Below are positions 45,303-56,207 of a DNA stretch of 64,000 bases, in pieces (the first letter of the stretch is position 1; the number at the start of each line of letters is the position of its first letter). The notes under the pieces are model-generated. The model had not been told where the DNA came from. It saw only the letters and a list, made by a program, of their open reading frames with translations, and did no database searches. Origin of the DNA: Streptococcus suis (GTDB lineage Bacteria > Bacillota > Bacilli > Lactobacillales > Streptococcaceae); contig NZ_WCJE01000003.1 of NCBI RefSeq assembly GCF_016743335.1, positions 32,036 to 96,035 of the forward strand, written 5' to 3'. The position numbers and the translations under genes were made by a program.

Positions 45303-45329
45303 TTAGCACTCTAGGCAAAAGAGTGCTAA
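45303..45329. promoter_or_regulatory. CIRCE element 1
   Basis: Perfect inverted repeat TTAGCACTC-N9-GAGTGCTAA, the HrcA operator. It lies 18 bases upstream of the hrcA -35. Confidence 0.96.
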
Positions 45330-45346
45330 TTTTTTGTCTTTTTCTC

Positions 45347-45374
45347 TTGACAATCCATTTTTTCGGCGTATAAT
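45347..45374 (+). promoter_or_regulatory. Promoter of the hrcA heat-shock operon
   Basis: -35 TTGACA (45347-45352) and -10 TATAAT (45369-45374), both consensus, spacer 16. It stands between two CIRCE elements. Confidence 0.88.
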
Positions 45375-45387
45375 GAGAGTATATAGT

Positions 45388-45414
45388 TTAGCACTCGCCA
45401 TACGAGAGTGCTAA
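45388..45414. promoter_or_regulatory. CIRCE element 2
   Basis: Second perfect TTAGCACTC-N9-GAGTGCTAA, 13 bases after the -10, in the transcribed leader. Confidence 0.96.
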
Positions 45415-45450
45415 AGCTAAAAATCAATCGTGTTCATGAAAGGAGCGGAG

Positions 45451-46485
45451 ATGATTACCCAACGTCAAAATGATATTTTGAATCTGATTGTTGAATTGTT
45501 TACGCGCCATCATGAGCCAGTTGGTTCTAAGGCCTTGCAGGAGATGATTGCTTCTAGTTCAGCGACCATTCGTAATGATATGGCTAAGCTGGAGCAGTTG
45601 GGCTTGCTGGAAAAGGCCCACACATCAAGTGGTCGGATGCCCAGTCGGGCTGGTTTTCAATACTTTGTCAACCACTCACTCAACTTGGAACACATCAATG
45701 AAGAAGATGTTTATCAGGTGGTCAAGGCCTTCGACTTTGAAGCCTTCAAGCTGGAAGACATTTTGGAGCGGGCTAGTACAGTCCTAGCTGATTTGACAGG
45801 CTACACTTCGGTCATCTTAGATGTGGAGCCGACCAGTCAGCAGTTGACTTCCTTTGATATCGTGCAGCTCAGTAGCCACGATGCTCTGGCAGTCTTGACC
45901 TTGGACCAGTCTAAACCTGTCACCGTCCAGTTTGCCATTCCCAAGAACTTTATGGCCAGGGACTTGGAAGTGCTCAAACGCCTGGTGGATGAACGCTTCG
46001 TTGACCAGACAGTCTTGTCCATTCACTACAAGCTGCGGACGGAGATTCCTCAGGTGGTGCAGCGTTACTTTACCACGACGGACAATGTCTTGGATCTCAT
46101 GGATTACATCTTTTCCAATCTCTTCCAAGAATCGGTCTTTATCAGTGGAAAAGTTGCCTCGCTGACTTACGGTAATCTAGCTACCTACCAACTCTTGGAT
46201 AGTCCTCAGTTATTGGCACCAGAGTTGCGACAGGGCCTGGCTCCAGACCAGCAGACTAGTATTTCCGTGGCGGAACATAGGGATTCAGCCCTTGCAGATG
46301 TGACAGTCATTCATCATCGCTTTCCAATCCCATATCGGGGCATGGCCCAGATGAGTTTGCTCGGTCCTGTGAACATGAACTACCGCAGGCAGATGAGTTT
46401 GATCAACATCATCAGCCGCGTCCTATTTATGAAATTAACCGATTACTACAGATATTTAAGTAGTAATCATTACGAAGTCAATTAG
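45451..46485 (+). CDS. hrcA: Heat-inducible transcription repressor HrcA
   Basis: A 344-residue repressor that binds CIRCE and loses activity when GroEL is occupied by unfolded protein. The N-terminal winged helix ([41 protein letters not shown]) and the [17 protein letters not shown] segment are diagnostic. I start at 45451 (MITQRQ) with AAAGGAG upstream, giving the usual family length; the frame is open to 45430. It represses its own operon through the two CIRCE elements. Confidence 0.96.
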   Translation: MITQRQNDILNLIVELFTRHHEPVGSKALQEMIASSSATIRNDMAKLEQLGLLEKAHTSSGRMPSRAGFQYFVNHSLNLEHINEEDVYQVVKAFDFEAFKLEDILERASTVLADLTGYTSVILDVEPTSQQLTSFDIVQLSSHDALAVLTLDQSKPVTVQFAIPKNFMARDLEVLKRLVDERFVDQTVLSIHYKLRTEIPQVVQRYFTTTDNVLDLMDYIFSNLFQESVFISGKVASLTYGNLATYQLLDSPQLLAPELRQGLAPDQQTSISVAEHRDSALADVTVIHHRFPIPYRGMAQMSLLGPVNMNYRRQMSLINIISRVLFMKLTDYYRYLSSNHYEVN

Positions 46486-46497
46486 AAGGAGAATGCT

Positions 46498-47010
46498 TTG
46501 TCAGAAGAAATCAAAAACGAAGAAATCGTAGAAGAGGTTGAAGCAACAGAAGAAGTTGTGGAGACACCTGAAAAATCAGAATTGGATTTGGCAAACGAGC
46601 GCGCTGAGGAATTTGAAAACAAGTACCTTCGTGCCCACGCTGAAATGCAAAATATCCAACGCCGTGCCAATGAGGAACGCCAAACCATTCAGCGTTACCG
46701 TTCGCAAGACTTAGCCAAGAAAATCTTGCCAAGTTTGGACAACTTGGAACGTGCCCTTCAAGTCGAAGGCTTGACAGAAGATGTCAAAAAAGGCTTGGAA
46801 ATGGTACAGGAAAGCTTGATTCAAGCCCTCAAAGAAGAAGGGGTGGAGGAAGTCGCAACAGATGTCTTTGACCCAAATCTTCACATGGCCATTCAAACCG
46901 TTCCAGCCACAGACGACTGCCCAGCAGAACACATTGCACAAGTCTTCCAAAAAGGCTACAAGTTGCATGAACGCTTGCTGAGACCTGCTATGGTGGTGGT
47001 GTCGGAATAA
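46498..47010 (+). CDS. grpE: Nucleotide exchange factor GrpE
   Basis: A 170-residue co-chaperone that releases ADP from DnaK. An acidic N-terminus ([21 protein letters not shown]) is followed by the long dimer helix ([27 protein letters not shown]) and the beta-wing ([16 protein letters not shown]). Start codon is TTG at 46498 with GAAGGAGAATGC ahead; the ATG inside that site is out of frame. It is second in the hrcA operon. Confidence 0.95.
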   Translation: MSEEIKNEEIVEEVEATEEVVETPEKSELDLANERAEEFENKYLRAHAEMQNIQRRANEERQTIQRYRSQDLAKKILPSLDNLERALQVEGLTEDVKKGLEMVQESLIQALKEEGVEEVATDVFDPNLHMAIQTVPATDDCPAEHIAQVFQKGYKLHERLLRPAMVVVSE

Positions 47011-47442
47011 ATGCTAGAGCTACGCGAAATCAGTGATGAGAATTTTCACGATTGCTTACATCTGGATTCTGGCTTATCTAAAGAAGACTATGTTGATTCA
47101 GTTGAGTTTTCATTGGCAGAAGCTTGGAGCCTTCGACCATTCTCACATCCGAAAGCTATTTACAATGAAGGTGAATTGATAGGCTACGTTTCGCTTTACT
47201 GCAAAGACAGCAATGGTGAAATCATCAATTTCTTAATTGATAAGAAGTATCAAGGAAAGGGATTTGGCAGAAAAGCAGCTGAAGTCTGTATAGACTATCT
47301 GAAAACAGAGTACAGTCTAGCCCAAATTTCCCTACCAGTTCATAAAGAACATTTGGAAGCTAGAAATTTCTGGAAGAAGTTAGGATTTCAAGAATCAAAT
47401 AACATTGAAGATGACTATATCTTCATGCGTCGAACACTCTGA
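47011..47442 (+). CDS. GNAT family N-acetyltransferase inserted between grpE and dnaK
   Basis: A 143-residue acetyl-CoA-dependent acetyltransferase of the GNAT superfamily. Motif A is visible as FLIDKKYQGKGFGRKAAEVCIDYL (residues 71-94; the Q/RxxGxG/A acetyl-CoA loop is QGKGFG) and motif B near EARNFWKKLGF. Its start codon follows the grpE stop directly, so it is expressed with the heat-shock operon. Streptococcal hrcA operons usually pass from grpE straight to dnaK, so this gene is an addition. Substrate unknown; spermidine-type or protein acetylation are possible. Confidence 0.85.
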   Translation: MLELREISDENFHDCLHLDSGLSKEDYVDSVEFSLAEAWSLRPFSHPKAIYNEGELIGYVSLYCKDSNGEIINFLIDKKYQGKGFGRKAAEVCIDYLKTEYSLAQISLPVHKEHLEARNFWKKLGFQESNNIEDDYIFMRRTL

Positions 47443-47519
47443 CCGAAATGTCATGCACAGTAGTTTGCAACCAATCGCTTCGTCGCGAGGCTCCTAGCTC
47501 TTGGGCAAACTTTGTGTCG

Positions 47520-47553
47520 GTAACTCTAAGGTCGCTAAAGCGACAAGAGTTAC
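47520..47553. repeat. Hairpin repeat in the grpE-dnaK region
   Basis: GTAACTCT-AAG-GTCGCT / AGCGAC-AAGAGTTAC forms a long imperfect stem with no T-run. It resembles the inverted repeat at 30903-30943 (CTCTAAG...GTCGC..GCGAC..AAGAG). It may be an mRNA processing site between grpE/GNAT and dnaK. Confidence 0.55.
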
Positions 47554-47623
47554 TCGAAAACTATGAAAAAACCTCGTCTGCAATGACGGTAAACTATGAA
47601 TGAATAAAAGAAAACTAAAATAA

Positions 47624-49459
<1,836 letters not shown>

Positions 49460-49727
49460 GATGTGAGAGCGTTAAAAGAACGACAGAAAAATAGGAACTT
49501 GACGCTGAATGCTTGCGTTCAAGGAAAGTTATCTTTTTTCCGAAGTTCTTAGCTCGAACTCAGTTCTCATCTTCTCGAGAATGGGAATTCAGAAACGAGC
49601 GGTTGGACTGGGAGACATTTTTATCCTGACTTCTTGAAAATTAGTAGGAAGTCGGTTAAGGTTCTTAGCTCGAACTCAGTTCTCATCTTTCCGAGAATAG
49701 AAATCATTCGTCAATAAAATTTCCAAT
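49460..49727. repeat. Region behind dnaK with a 29-bp direct repeat
   Basis: No gene is visible. The 29-base sequence beginning GTTCTTAGCTCGAACTCAGT occurs at 49545-49573 and 49661-49689, each followed by a C/T-rich stretch and CGAGAAT. Each copy contains the palindrome GAACTCAGTTC and could fold into a hairpin with CTCGAG/CCGAG flanks. Confidence 0.6.
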
Positions 49728-49757
49728 CACAGAGGTTGCAACCCAGCCTCTGTTTTT
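49728..49757 (+). terminator. Terminator between dnaK and the DJ-1 gene
   Basis: Stem CAGAGG / CCTCTG with an 11-base loop and TTTTT. It should reduce read-through from dnaK into the next genes. Confidence 0.8.
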
Positions 49758-49780
49758 GGGTAAATAGAAAATAGGGTAAA

Positions 49781-50467
49781 ATGAATACGAAAAAAATACT
49801 GGTCGTTTTGACCAATGTATCTCAATACAAAAATGATGAAGAAAAAACAGGTCTGTGGCTAGCAGAAGCGACAGAATTTGTAGATGAAGTTACCAAAGCA
49901 GGATTTGAAGTGGATTATGTCAGTCCAAAAGGAGGAAGTGTTCCAATCGATCCGCGAAGTCTGAAAAAGGCCTATGTTTCCAAAGAAGATTTACAACTAT
50001 CTGAAAGCGCCGATTTTAAGGAGCGTGCCTTGCTACACTCTCTTAAACCAGAAGATGTTCAACCTGAGGACTACATCGCTATCTATTATACGGGTGGCCA
50101 CGGTGTGATTTGGGATTTTCCGGACAACAAGGAATTGCAAGAAATTGCTAATTCTATTTATGAACAAGGTGGATATATTTCCTCAGTTTGTCACGGTGTT
50201 GCAGGCTTGTTAAATATTCGTGCTAGGGATGGTCGTTATCTTATCGAGGGTAAGAAGATAACTGGTTTCACCAAATGGGAAGAGATTCTAAGTGGAAAAC
50301 TGAAAAAAGTTCCCTTTATCACGGAAACTGAGGTCAAAAAACGTGGAGCCGATTTTCAAAAGAAACTTCCCTACACTTCTTTTGCCATACAAGATGGTCG
50401 TTTTGTAACTGGGCAAAATCCAATGTCAGGTAGGGCAGTTGCCAAACGCTTGCTAAGTAACTTCTAG
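49781..50467 (+). CDS. DJ-1/PfpI family protein (type 1 glutamine amidotransferase-like, Hsp31-like)
   Basis: A 228-residue protein of the DJ-1/ThiJ/PfpI superfamily. The nucleophile elbow SSVCHGVAGLL (Cys near residue 147, His next) and the upstream IYYTGGHGVIWDFPDN match the Hsp31/glyoxalase III-like group, which detoxify methylglyoxal or act as holding chaperones. It stands between dnaK and dnaJ, suggesting a stress role, although a terminator before it and a weak ribosome binding site suggest separate expression. Which of the reported activities applies is not decidable from sequence. Confidence 0.85.
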   Translation: MNTKKILVVLTNVSQYKNDEEKTGLWLAEATEFVDEVTKAGFEVDYVSPKGGSVPIDPRSLKKAYVSKEDLQLSESADFKERALLHSLKPEDVQPEDYIAIYYTGGHGVIWDFPDNKELQEIANSIYEQGGYISSVCHGVAGLLNIRARDGRYLIEGKKITGFTKWEEILSGKLKKVPFITETEVKKRGADFQKKLPYTSFAIQDGRFVTGQNPMSGRAVAKRLLSNF

Positions 50468-50743
50468 CGAGGACTGGAATGACTGTATTTGACTTCTCAA
50501 ATTTTACAGAAAGGAAAGTGTTCGTAACTGAACACGGGCTACTTTCTAATTTTCAAAGAAAGGAATACAAGTTCGTTTATTCGAACACAGTCGTTTATAT
50601 GTAGTATTCATGCATGACTATTTTGGTGTAATTGAATACGCCTACGACTCTTTGAAAAAAGATAAACTTTACCTAGATGCGAAGCATCGTCGGACAGTTT
50701 CCTATTTTTCTTTGAGTCGCTTAACGGCTTAATATCTTACATT
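50468..50743. other. Intergenic region between the DJ-1 gene and dnaJ
   Basis: No gene. It contains several hairpins: GTGTTC-GTAACT-GAACAC (50518-50535) enclosed by GAAAGT/ACTTTC, GTTCG-TTTAT-TCGAAC (about 50571-50586), and GATGC-GAA-GCATC. No T-run terminator or good promoter was recognised, so the origin of the dnaJ transcript is not clear. Confidence 0.45.
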
Positions 50744-51880
50744 ATGAACAACACAGAATTTTACGATCGTCTGGGGGTTTCTAAGGATGCTTCGCCAGAC
50801 GAGATTAAGAAGGCTTATCGGAAGTTGTCCAAGAAGTACCACCCTGACATCAATAAGGAGGCTGGTGCGGAGGACAAGTACAAGGAAGTCCAAGAGGCTT
50901 ATGAAACCTTGAGTGATCCGCAGAAACGGTCAGCCTATGACCAGTATGGTCCAGCGGGAGCAAACGGAGGCTTCGGTGGCGGAGCTGGTGGTTTTGGTGG
51001 TTTCGACGGAGCAGGTTTCGGTGGCTTTGAAGACATTTTCTCTAGCTTCTTTGGTGGAGGCGGTGCGACGCGCAATCCTAATGCACCTCGTCAAGGGGAT
51101 GACTTGCAATATGCGGTCAATTTGAAATTTGAAGAAGCGATTTTTGGTGTGGAACGTGAAGTTTCCTATAACCGTGAGGCAACTTGTCGAACCTGTACAG
51201 GTTCAGGTGCCAAACCTGGAACAAGTCCGGTAACCTGTGGGCGTTGTCATGGTTCTGGAGTGATCAATGTGGATACCCAAACTCCACTTGGAACCATGCG
51301 TCGTCAAATGACCTGTGATGTCTGTCACGGTCGTGGGAAACAAATCAAAGACCCCTGTACAACTTGTCATGGTACTGGTCATGAAAAACAAGCTCATACT
51401 GTAACAGTCAAGGTGCCAGCTGGTGTGGAAACTGGTCAACGTATTCGCTTGGCAGGTCAAGGTGAAGCTGGTTTTAATGGAGGTCCATACGGAGATCTCT
51501 ACGTTGTCATTCAGGTCCAACCTTCAGACAAGTTTGAACGTGAAGGAACCACTATTCACTATAAACTGAACCTCAACTTTGTTCAAGCAGCACTTGGAGA
51601 TACAGTTCATGTGCCAACGGTTCACGGTGATGTGGATATGGTCATTCCTGAAGGTACCCAGACTGGTAAGACCTTCCGACTCAAAGGAAAAGGTGCACCA
51701 AGTGTTCGTGGTGGAGCTATTGGTGATCAATATGTCACAGTAAATATCGTCACTCCGACAGGTTTGAATGACCGCCAAAAAGCAGCTCTTAAAGAATTTG
51801 CGGCAGCAGGAAATATTGATGTCAAACCCCATAAAAAAGGATTTTTTGACAAGGTAAAAGATGCTTTTGATGAGCTGTAA
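50744..51880 (+). CDS. dnaJ: Chaperone DnaJ (Hsp40)
   Basis: A 378-residue co-chaperone that delivers substrates to DnaK and stimulates its ATPase. The J domain (residues 5-70) has the HPD triad in KYHPDIN. A Gly/Phe-rich region follows (about 72-105). The zinc domain has four CxxCxGxG repeats ([32 protein letters not shown]). The C-terminal peptide-binding domain completes a type I DnaJ of normal length. Confidence 0.97.
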   Translation: MNNTEFYDRLGVSKDASPDEIKKAYRKLSKKYHPDINKEAGAEDKYKEVQEAYETLSDPQKRSAYDQYGPAGANGGFGGGAGGFGGFDGAGFGGFEDIFSSFFGGGGATRNPNAPRQGDDLQYAVNLKFEEAIFGVEREVSYNREATCRTCTGSGAKPGTSPVTCGRCHGSGVINVDTQTPLGTMRRQMTCDVCHGRGKQIKDPCTTCHGTGHEKQAHTVTVKVPAGVETGQRIRLAGQGEAGFNGGPYGDLYVVIQVQPSDKFEREGTTIHYKLNLNFVQAALGDTVHVPTVHGDVDMVIPEGTQTGKTFRLKGKGAPSVRGGAIGDQYVTVNIVTPTGLNDRQKAALKEFAAAGNIDVKPHKKGFFDKVKDAFDEL

Positions 51881-51901
51881 ATTGCTTTTATCGGCATACT
51901 C

Positions 51902-51933
51902 AAAATCAGTAAGCGTAGCTTGCTGATTTTTTA
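51902..51933 (+). terminator. dnaJ terminator
   Basis: Thirteen-base stem AAAATCAGTAAGC / GCTTGCTGATTTT with one mismatch, loop GTA, T-rich tail. Confidence 0.85.
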
Positions 51934-51972
51934 CTTTCATGATAAGCTAATAAAAAATACAAGGAGAAGCCT

Positions 51973-53418
51973 ATGTGGAAAGATGCGACGGAAATGGCCT
52001 TGGCTGTTCGAACAGGTCAGGTTTCTGCTAAAGAATTGGTAGCGGAAGCTATTGAACGAATAGAAGAGGAAAATCCTGCTCTCAATGCAGTTGTCAGCAA
52101 GCAATACGAGCAAGCCCTGCAAGAAGCAGAAACGGGGAATTTTCAAGACAAGCCCTTTGGTGGTGTTCCTCTTTTGTTGAAAGATTTGGGGCAAAATGAA
52201 GAAGGGCACTTGTCAACAGCGGGCTCTCGTCTATTCCAGAATTACCGAGCGAGGCATACTGATAAATTGGTACAGGCTTTCAAGGATCTGGGTTTCATCA
52301 TCTTGGGGCGAACTAATACGCCAGAGTTTGGTTTTAAGAACATATCTGACTCCAGCCTACATGGGCCAGTCAAGTCGCCGCTAGATTTGAGCCGAAATGC
52401 AGGTGGGTCCAGTGGTGGTGCAGCAGCGGCAGTAGCTTCTGGTATGGTACCTTTGGCAGCAGCTTCAGATGGTGGAGGCTCTATCCGTATTCCCGCCTCC
52501 TTCAATGGTTTGATTGGTCTCAAGCCCAGTCGGGGCCGCATTCCTGTTGGTCCAATCTCCTATCGTGGCTGGCAGGGAGCTTCCAGCAACTTTGCTCTGA
52601 CTAAGTCAGTCCGCGATACCAAACATCTTCTTTATCACTTGCAGACCTATCAGGTGGAAGCTCCCTTTCCTCTGGCTCTCCTATCTGAGCAGAGTCTCTT
52701 TGCACCAGGACATAAATCTTTGAAAATTGCCTACAGTCTGGAATCTCCGATTGGCAGTCCAGTTTCCGCTGATGCCAAACAGGCTGTCTTGTCCCTTCTG
52801 CCTCAGTTAGAAGCACTGGGGCACCAGATTACCGAGCTAGCAAGTCCTATTTTAGACGGCCTTGAAGTCATGCAGGCCTATTACCTGATGAACAGTGTTG
52901 AAACAGCTCAGATGTTTGACGAGATTGAAGCGGGGCTGGGTCGTCCCATGACCCCTGATGACATGGAGGTCATGACCTGGGCCATTTACCAGAGTGGGCA
53001 GACCGTTCCAGCTAAACTCTATTCTAAGGTCTTACAGGATTGGGACCGTTACAGTGCCAGCATGGCGGACTTCCACCAGCACTATGATCTCCTTCTGACG
53101 CCGACAGTGGCTGATGTGGCTCCCAAGCTAGACCAGTTCACTCACTCGCAAGAGATGCTAGACCGCTTGTTGCACACGCAGGAGTTGGCAATGGCAGAGC
53201 AGCAGAGTTTGATTTGGGAGATGTTTGCAGAAAGTCTAGCCTGGACACCCTTTACCCAGCAGGCAAACATCATCGGCCAACCGGCTATCAGCTTGCCAAC
53301 TTATAAGATCCCAAAAGGCCTGCCAATCGGCGTTCAATTCACAGCAGCCAAGGGACGAGAGGATTTACTTTTGCAGTTGGCAGACCAAATGGAGGCAGCA
53401 GGTTTACTCAACTTGTAA
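51973..53418 (+). CDS. Amidase signature family enzyme
   Basis: A 481-residue amidase that hydrolyses a C-N amide bond with a Ser-cisSer-Lys triad. The Lys is in PLLLKDLGQ near residue 72. The signature GGSSGGAAAAVASGMVPLA (about 142-160) and SDGGGSIRIPASFNGLIGLKPSRGRI carry the two serines. It resembles GatA, but no gatB/gatC lies nearby and the C-terminal region is that of stand-alone amidases. Natural substrate unknown. AAGGAGAAG precedes the ATG. Confidence 0.9.
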   Translation: MWKDATEMALAVRTGQVSAKELVAEAIERIEEENPALNAVVSKQYEQALQEAETGNFQDKPFGGVPLLLKDLGQNEEGHLSTAGSRLFQNYRARHTDKLVQAFKDLGFIILGRTNTPEFGFKNISDSSLHGPVKSPLDLSRNAGGSSGGAAAAVASGMVPLAAASDGGGSIRIPASFNGLIGLKPSRGRIPVGPISYRGWQGASSNFALTKSVRDTKHLLYHLQTYQVEAPFPLALLSEQSLFAPGHKSLKIAYSLESPIGSPVSADAKQAVLSLLPQLEALGHQITELASPILDGLEVMQAYYLMNSVETAQMFDEIEAGLGRPMTPDDMEVMTWAIYQSGQTVPAKLYSKVLQDWDRYSASMADFHQHYDLLLTPTVADVAPKLDQFTHSQEMLDRLLHTQELAMAEQQSLIWEMFAESLAWTPFTQQANIIGQPAISLPTYKIPKGLPIGVQFTAAKGREDLLLQLADQMEAAGLLNL

Positions 53419-53448
53419 GGGAATTCATTTTTTCAGTTCAATTATTTG

Positions 53449-53495
53449 CCAAAACGTTTTCAAAATGTTAACCTGTAAAAGTTGGTGGGTTAACA
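53449..53495. promoter_or_regulatory. cre-like site and inverted repeat ahead of the amino-acid ABC genes
   Basis: CCAAAACGTTTTCA (53449-53462) is close to a CcpA cre site. A perfect inverted repeat TGTTAACC (53466-53473) / GGTTAACA (53488-53495) follows with a 14-base spacer. Both lie between the amidase and the binding-protein gene and may be operators. Confidence 0.45.
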
Positions 53496-53542
53496 CCGAA
53501 AAAGTAAAAAAGGAAGCTATGGCTTCCAAAGGAGATTGTTTT

Positions 53543-54418
53543 ATGTTGAAAAAAGTTTTAGCCTCAGCTCTCTTGGTTTCTACATTGACCTTGGCAGCAT
53601 GTTCTAGTTCAAGTTCGAATACTAGCAGTTCTTCTGCTGAACAGACTCAATGGGAAAAAATTCAAGAAGCAGGTGTCTTGAAGGTTGCAACACCAGGTAC
53701 CCTCTTCCCAACTTCTTACTACAACGATGCTAAAGAATTGGTCGGTTATGAAATTGATATGATCAATGAAATTGGTAAACGTTTGAAATTGGAAATCGAA
53801 TACCAAGAAATCGGAGTGGAAGAAGCCTTTACAGCTGTGGACAGTGGTAAAGTTGATATTTCTGTTAACAACTTTGACATGACAGAAGCACGTAAGGAAA
53901 AGTACAACTTCTCTATCCCTTACAAGTATTCAGTTGGTGGCTACATCGTTCGTGAAGATGGTTCATCAGGAATCGAAGCAGCTGACTTGAGCGACTGGAC
54001 AGGTAAAAAAGCTGGTGGTGGCGCAGGTACTCAGTACATGAAGATTGCTGAAAAGCAAGGTGCAGAGCCAGTTATCTATGACAACGTAACCAATGATGTC
54101 TATTTGCGTGATGTATCAACAGGTCGTACAGACTTCATTCCAAACGACTACTACACACAAGTTATGGCTATCAAATGGGTCAATGCCAACTTCCCAGATA
54201 TCAAAGTGAAGATGGGTGAGGCTAAATACAACCCAACTGAACAAGGGATTGTTATGAGCAAGGCTGACACAAGCTTGAAAGAAAAAATTGACGAAGCTCT
54301 TGAAGCGATGAAAGCTGACGGAACTTTGAAGGCAATTTCTGAGAAATACTATGCAGGACAAGACTTGACAGTCCCTGTTGAAAATGCAGATGAGTTGCCA
54401 GTTATCGAAGTTGAATAA
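53543..54418 (+). CDS. Amino-acid ABC transporter substrate-binding lipoprotein
   Basis: A 291-residue extracellular binding protein. The signal peptide ends in lipobox LAAC with Cys at residue 20, then a Ser-rich tether. The SBP_bac_3 (polar amino acid) fold is shown by GVLKVATPGTLFPTSYYND, ELVGYEIDMINEIGKRL and AVDSGKVDISVNNFDMTEARKEKYNFS. I start at 53543 behind AAAGGAG, not at 53465. It lies upstream of a matching permease. Ligand unknown; cystine or a polar amino acid is likely from family membership. Confidence 0.9.
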   Translation: MLKKVLASALLVSTLTLAACSSSSSNTSSSSAEQTQWEKIQEAGVLKVATPGTLFPTSYYNDAKELVGYEIDMINEIGKRLKLEIEYQEIGVEEAFTAVDSGKVDISVNNFDMTEARKEKYNFSIPYKYSVGGYIVREDGSSGIEAADLSDWTGKKAGGGAGTQYMKIAEKQGAEPVIYDNVTNDVYLRDVSTGRTDFIPNDYYTQVMAIKWVNANFPDIKVKMGEAKYNPTEQGIVMSKADTSLKEKIDEALEAMKADGTLKAISEKYYAGQDLTVPVENADELPVIEVE

Positions 54419-54448
54419 GATTTGGTAGCAAATTAAAATACATATTGT

Positions 54449-54492
54449 ATAGACTTTGTCAGTTTCTAGCTGGCAAGGTCTATCTGGTTTTT
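54449..54492 (+). terminator. Terminator/attenuator between binding protein and permease
   Basis: Fourteen-base stem ATAGACTTTGTCAG / CTGGCAAGGTCTAT with G-U pairs, followed by CTGGTTTTT. It probably lowers permease expression relative to the abundant binding protein. Confidence 0.7.
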
Positions 54493-54509
54493 AGGAAAGA
54501 GGAGAAGAT

Positions 54510-55181
54510 ATGGATATTAACTGGCAGGCAGTTTTTAATGCAGATATTGCAAGAGAGGCTATTCCACAGATTTTGGAGGGACTTCCCTACACTTTATCCC
54601 TATCCCTAATTGGTTTTGCCTTGGGGACTTTCTGTGGATTTTTTGTAGCCCTCATGCGGATGTCTAAGTTTGGACCCTTGCGTTGGTTGGCTATGGCCCA
54701 TATTTCTCTCATGCGTGGCATTCCCCTCATGGTTCTTCTTTTCTTCATCTATTTTGGACTGCCTTTCATGGGGCTACAACTAGATGCTATCTCCGCATCT
54801 ATTATCGCCTTTACCTCCATGTCTAGTGCCTACATTTCTGAAATTATTCGTGCATCTCTTTCGGCCATTGATAGGGGACAGTGGGAAGCGGCGCGTTCCC
54901 TGGGCTTGCGGACCAATGTGATTTACAGAAAAATCATCATTCCCCAAGCCTTTCGGATTGCCCTTCCACCGCTGAGCAATGTTCTTTTAGATATGGTGAA
55001 AAGTACGTCCTTGACCGCTATGATTACTGTACCAGAGATTTTCAATAAGGCAAAAATAGTCGGAGGAGCCAAGTCGGACTACATGACAGTTTATATCTGT
55101 GTGGCCTTGATATATTGGGCCATCTGCACTCTCTACGCCTTCGGTCAGCTCAGGTTGGAAAAACGCTTGGCGACGTATTAA
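54510..55181 (+). CDS. Amino-acid ABC transporter permease
   Basis: A 223-residue HisM/GlnP-type inner membrane permease with about five helices. The entry segment IPQILEGLPYTLSLSLIGFALGTFCG and the EAA loop EAARSLGLRTNVIYRKIIIPQAFRIALPPL (about residues 128-157), which docks the ATPase, are clear. A homodimer of such permeases is usual. Ribosome binding site GAGGAG. No ATP-binding subunit is encoded here, so it must borrow one from elsewhere in the genome. Confidence 0.92.
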   Translation: MDINWQAVFNADIAREAIPQILEGLPYTLSLSLIGFALGTFCGFFVALMRMSKFGPLRWLAMAHISLMRGIPLMVLLFFIYFGLPFMGLQLDAISASIIAFTSMSSAYISEIIRASLSAIDRGQWEAARSLGLRTNVIYRKIIIPQAFRIALPPLSNVLLDMVKSTSLTAMITVPEIFNKAKIVGGAKSDYMTVYICVALIYWAICTLYAFGQLRLEKRLATY

Positions 55182-55217
55182 AAAAATTCCTCGGTTCTTT
55201 TGAATCGAGGAATTTTT
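55182..55217. terminator. Bidirectional terminator between permease and lipoprotein genes
   Basis: AAAAATTCCTCG / CGAGGAATTTTT stem with inner TTC/GAA pairs; symmetric A/T tracts serve both converging genes. Confidence 0.88.
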
Positions 55218-55218
55218 G

Positions 55219-55692
55219 CTAGTCTGGATAGAAGACAAGAATAGCAGAAGTGGAAGAGGATTTGGTGTATTCGAAATCCTCCAGATCTTGCACGGACAAG
55301 CTTTGAATAGTGAAGTAAGATTGATGTTTGTAGCGGATATTAAAATCGCTGCTACTACCAGCATCGATAGTTGAGAAACTATGTTCATTTAGAGTAAACC
55401 CTTCTTTTGAGAGTTTCTCGAGATTTTCTTTTGTTGCCATTAAATAGATTTTGCCAGAGAAAGGAGATTCAAGAGAGAATTCTCCTTTGGATGTCGTGAT
55501 TTCGACAATTTGCTGAAAGTTCTCAATCTTAGCCAGACTTTCGTCTGTTTTTAGAGCTTTTTCTGTTTCGATGGAAGCTGCTGTTAGCTCGTTTTGCATT
55601 TCTTTATTCACTTCTGAAGTGACAGAGTGACAAGCACTTAAGCAAGGTATCATCATGGAGAGTGCAATGAGGGAAATATACTTTTTCATCAT
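55219..55692 (-). CDS. Small lipoprotein
   Basis: A 157-residue lipoprotein: MMKKYISLIALSMMIPCLSAC with lipobox LSAC (Cys at residue 21). The mature domain of about 130 residues is unrecognised. I start at 55692 because ATAAGGAGCCC lies directly ahead; the frame is open to 55737 inside the previous gene. It is last in a minus-strand cluster with a DUF2975 membrane protein, an XRE regulator and a second DUF2975-like protein. Confidence 0.75.
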   Translation of the reverse strand: MMKKYISLIALSMMIPCLSACHSVTSEVNKEMQNELTAASIETEKALKTDESLAKIENFQQIVEITTSKGEFSLESPFSGKIYLMATKENLEKLSKEGFTLNEHSFSTIDAGSSSDFNIRYKHQSYFTIQSLSVQDLEDFEYTKSSSTSAILVFYPD

Positions 55693-55699
55693 GGGCTCC

Positions 55700-56206
55700 T
55701 TATATAATTTCATCATTTTCAGCTTGTAAAAGTACACCTTTTTCCAACACCATCTTTGCTAGTAGTGCAATAATAATCAGCACACCATTTATGAAATAGT
55801 CATTAAGTGAAAAATCATATAAATCACTTACATTCTCTAAATCTAGGTAAGATAGGAAAAAAGCACTTGCAAATTGTATGCTCGTCCATACGATTAAGGT
55901 TCCTAAAATTATCTTTGTATAGACTACAATTTCAGTTGAGAAAATAGCTCCTTTCTGAAAGTTGATAATCAATTTTTTGAGTATAGTAGCTAGGTAGATG
56001 AAGCAAGCTACCAAGATGATACTTATGATTAGAATAATAACAATGATAGGCAAGGGGATATCTAATTGTAGACTATTTTGAATAGGTTTCCCGCCTATAA
56101 GTAGAATAAGAAGTGCCAACATTATCAGTCCCGTTAAGGCAATCAATCCATAACGAATAAACGTTAGCAACTGTATGACGACGTTGAAAAATATCTTTTT
56201 GTTCAT
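55700..56206 (-). CDS. DUF2975-like membrane protein
   Basis: A 168-residue integral membrane protein with four hydrophobic segments (about residues 15-38, 50-75, 95-120, 135-155). The layout, ending in LEKGVLLQAENDEII, matches DUF2975 proteins, which are commonly paired with a small XRE regulator as here (2-base spacing). Function is unknown; one idea is that the membrane protein holds or modulates the regulator. It resembles the 56425-56949 protein in plan and C-terminus (LQxENxEfI), which suggests duplication. Confidence 0.78.
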   Translation of the reverse strand: MNKKIFFNVVIQLLTFIRYGLIALTGLIMLALLILLIGGKPIQNSLQLDIPLPIIVIILIISIILVACFIYLATILKKLIINFQKGAIFSTEIVVYTKIILGTLIVWTSIQFASAFFLSYLDLENVSDLYDFSLNDYFINGVLIIIALLAKMVLEKGVLLQAENDEII

Positions 56207-56207
56207 G

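Noticed and set aside
51973..53418. GatA subunit of the tRNA amidotransferase
   Set aside because: No gatB or gatC nearby, and the sequence fits stand-alone amidases better.
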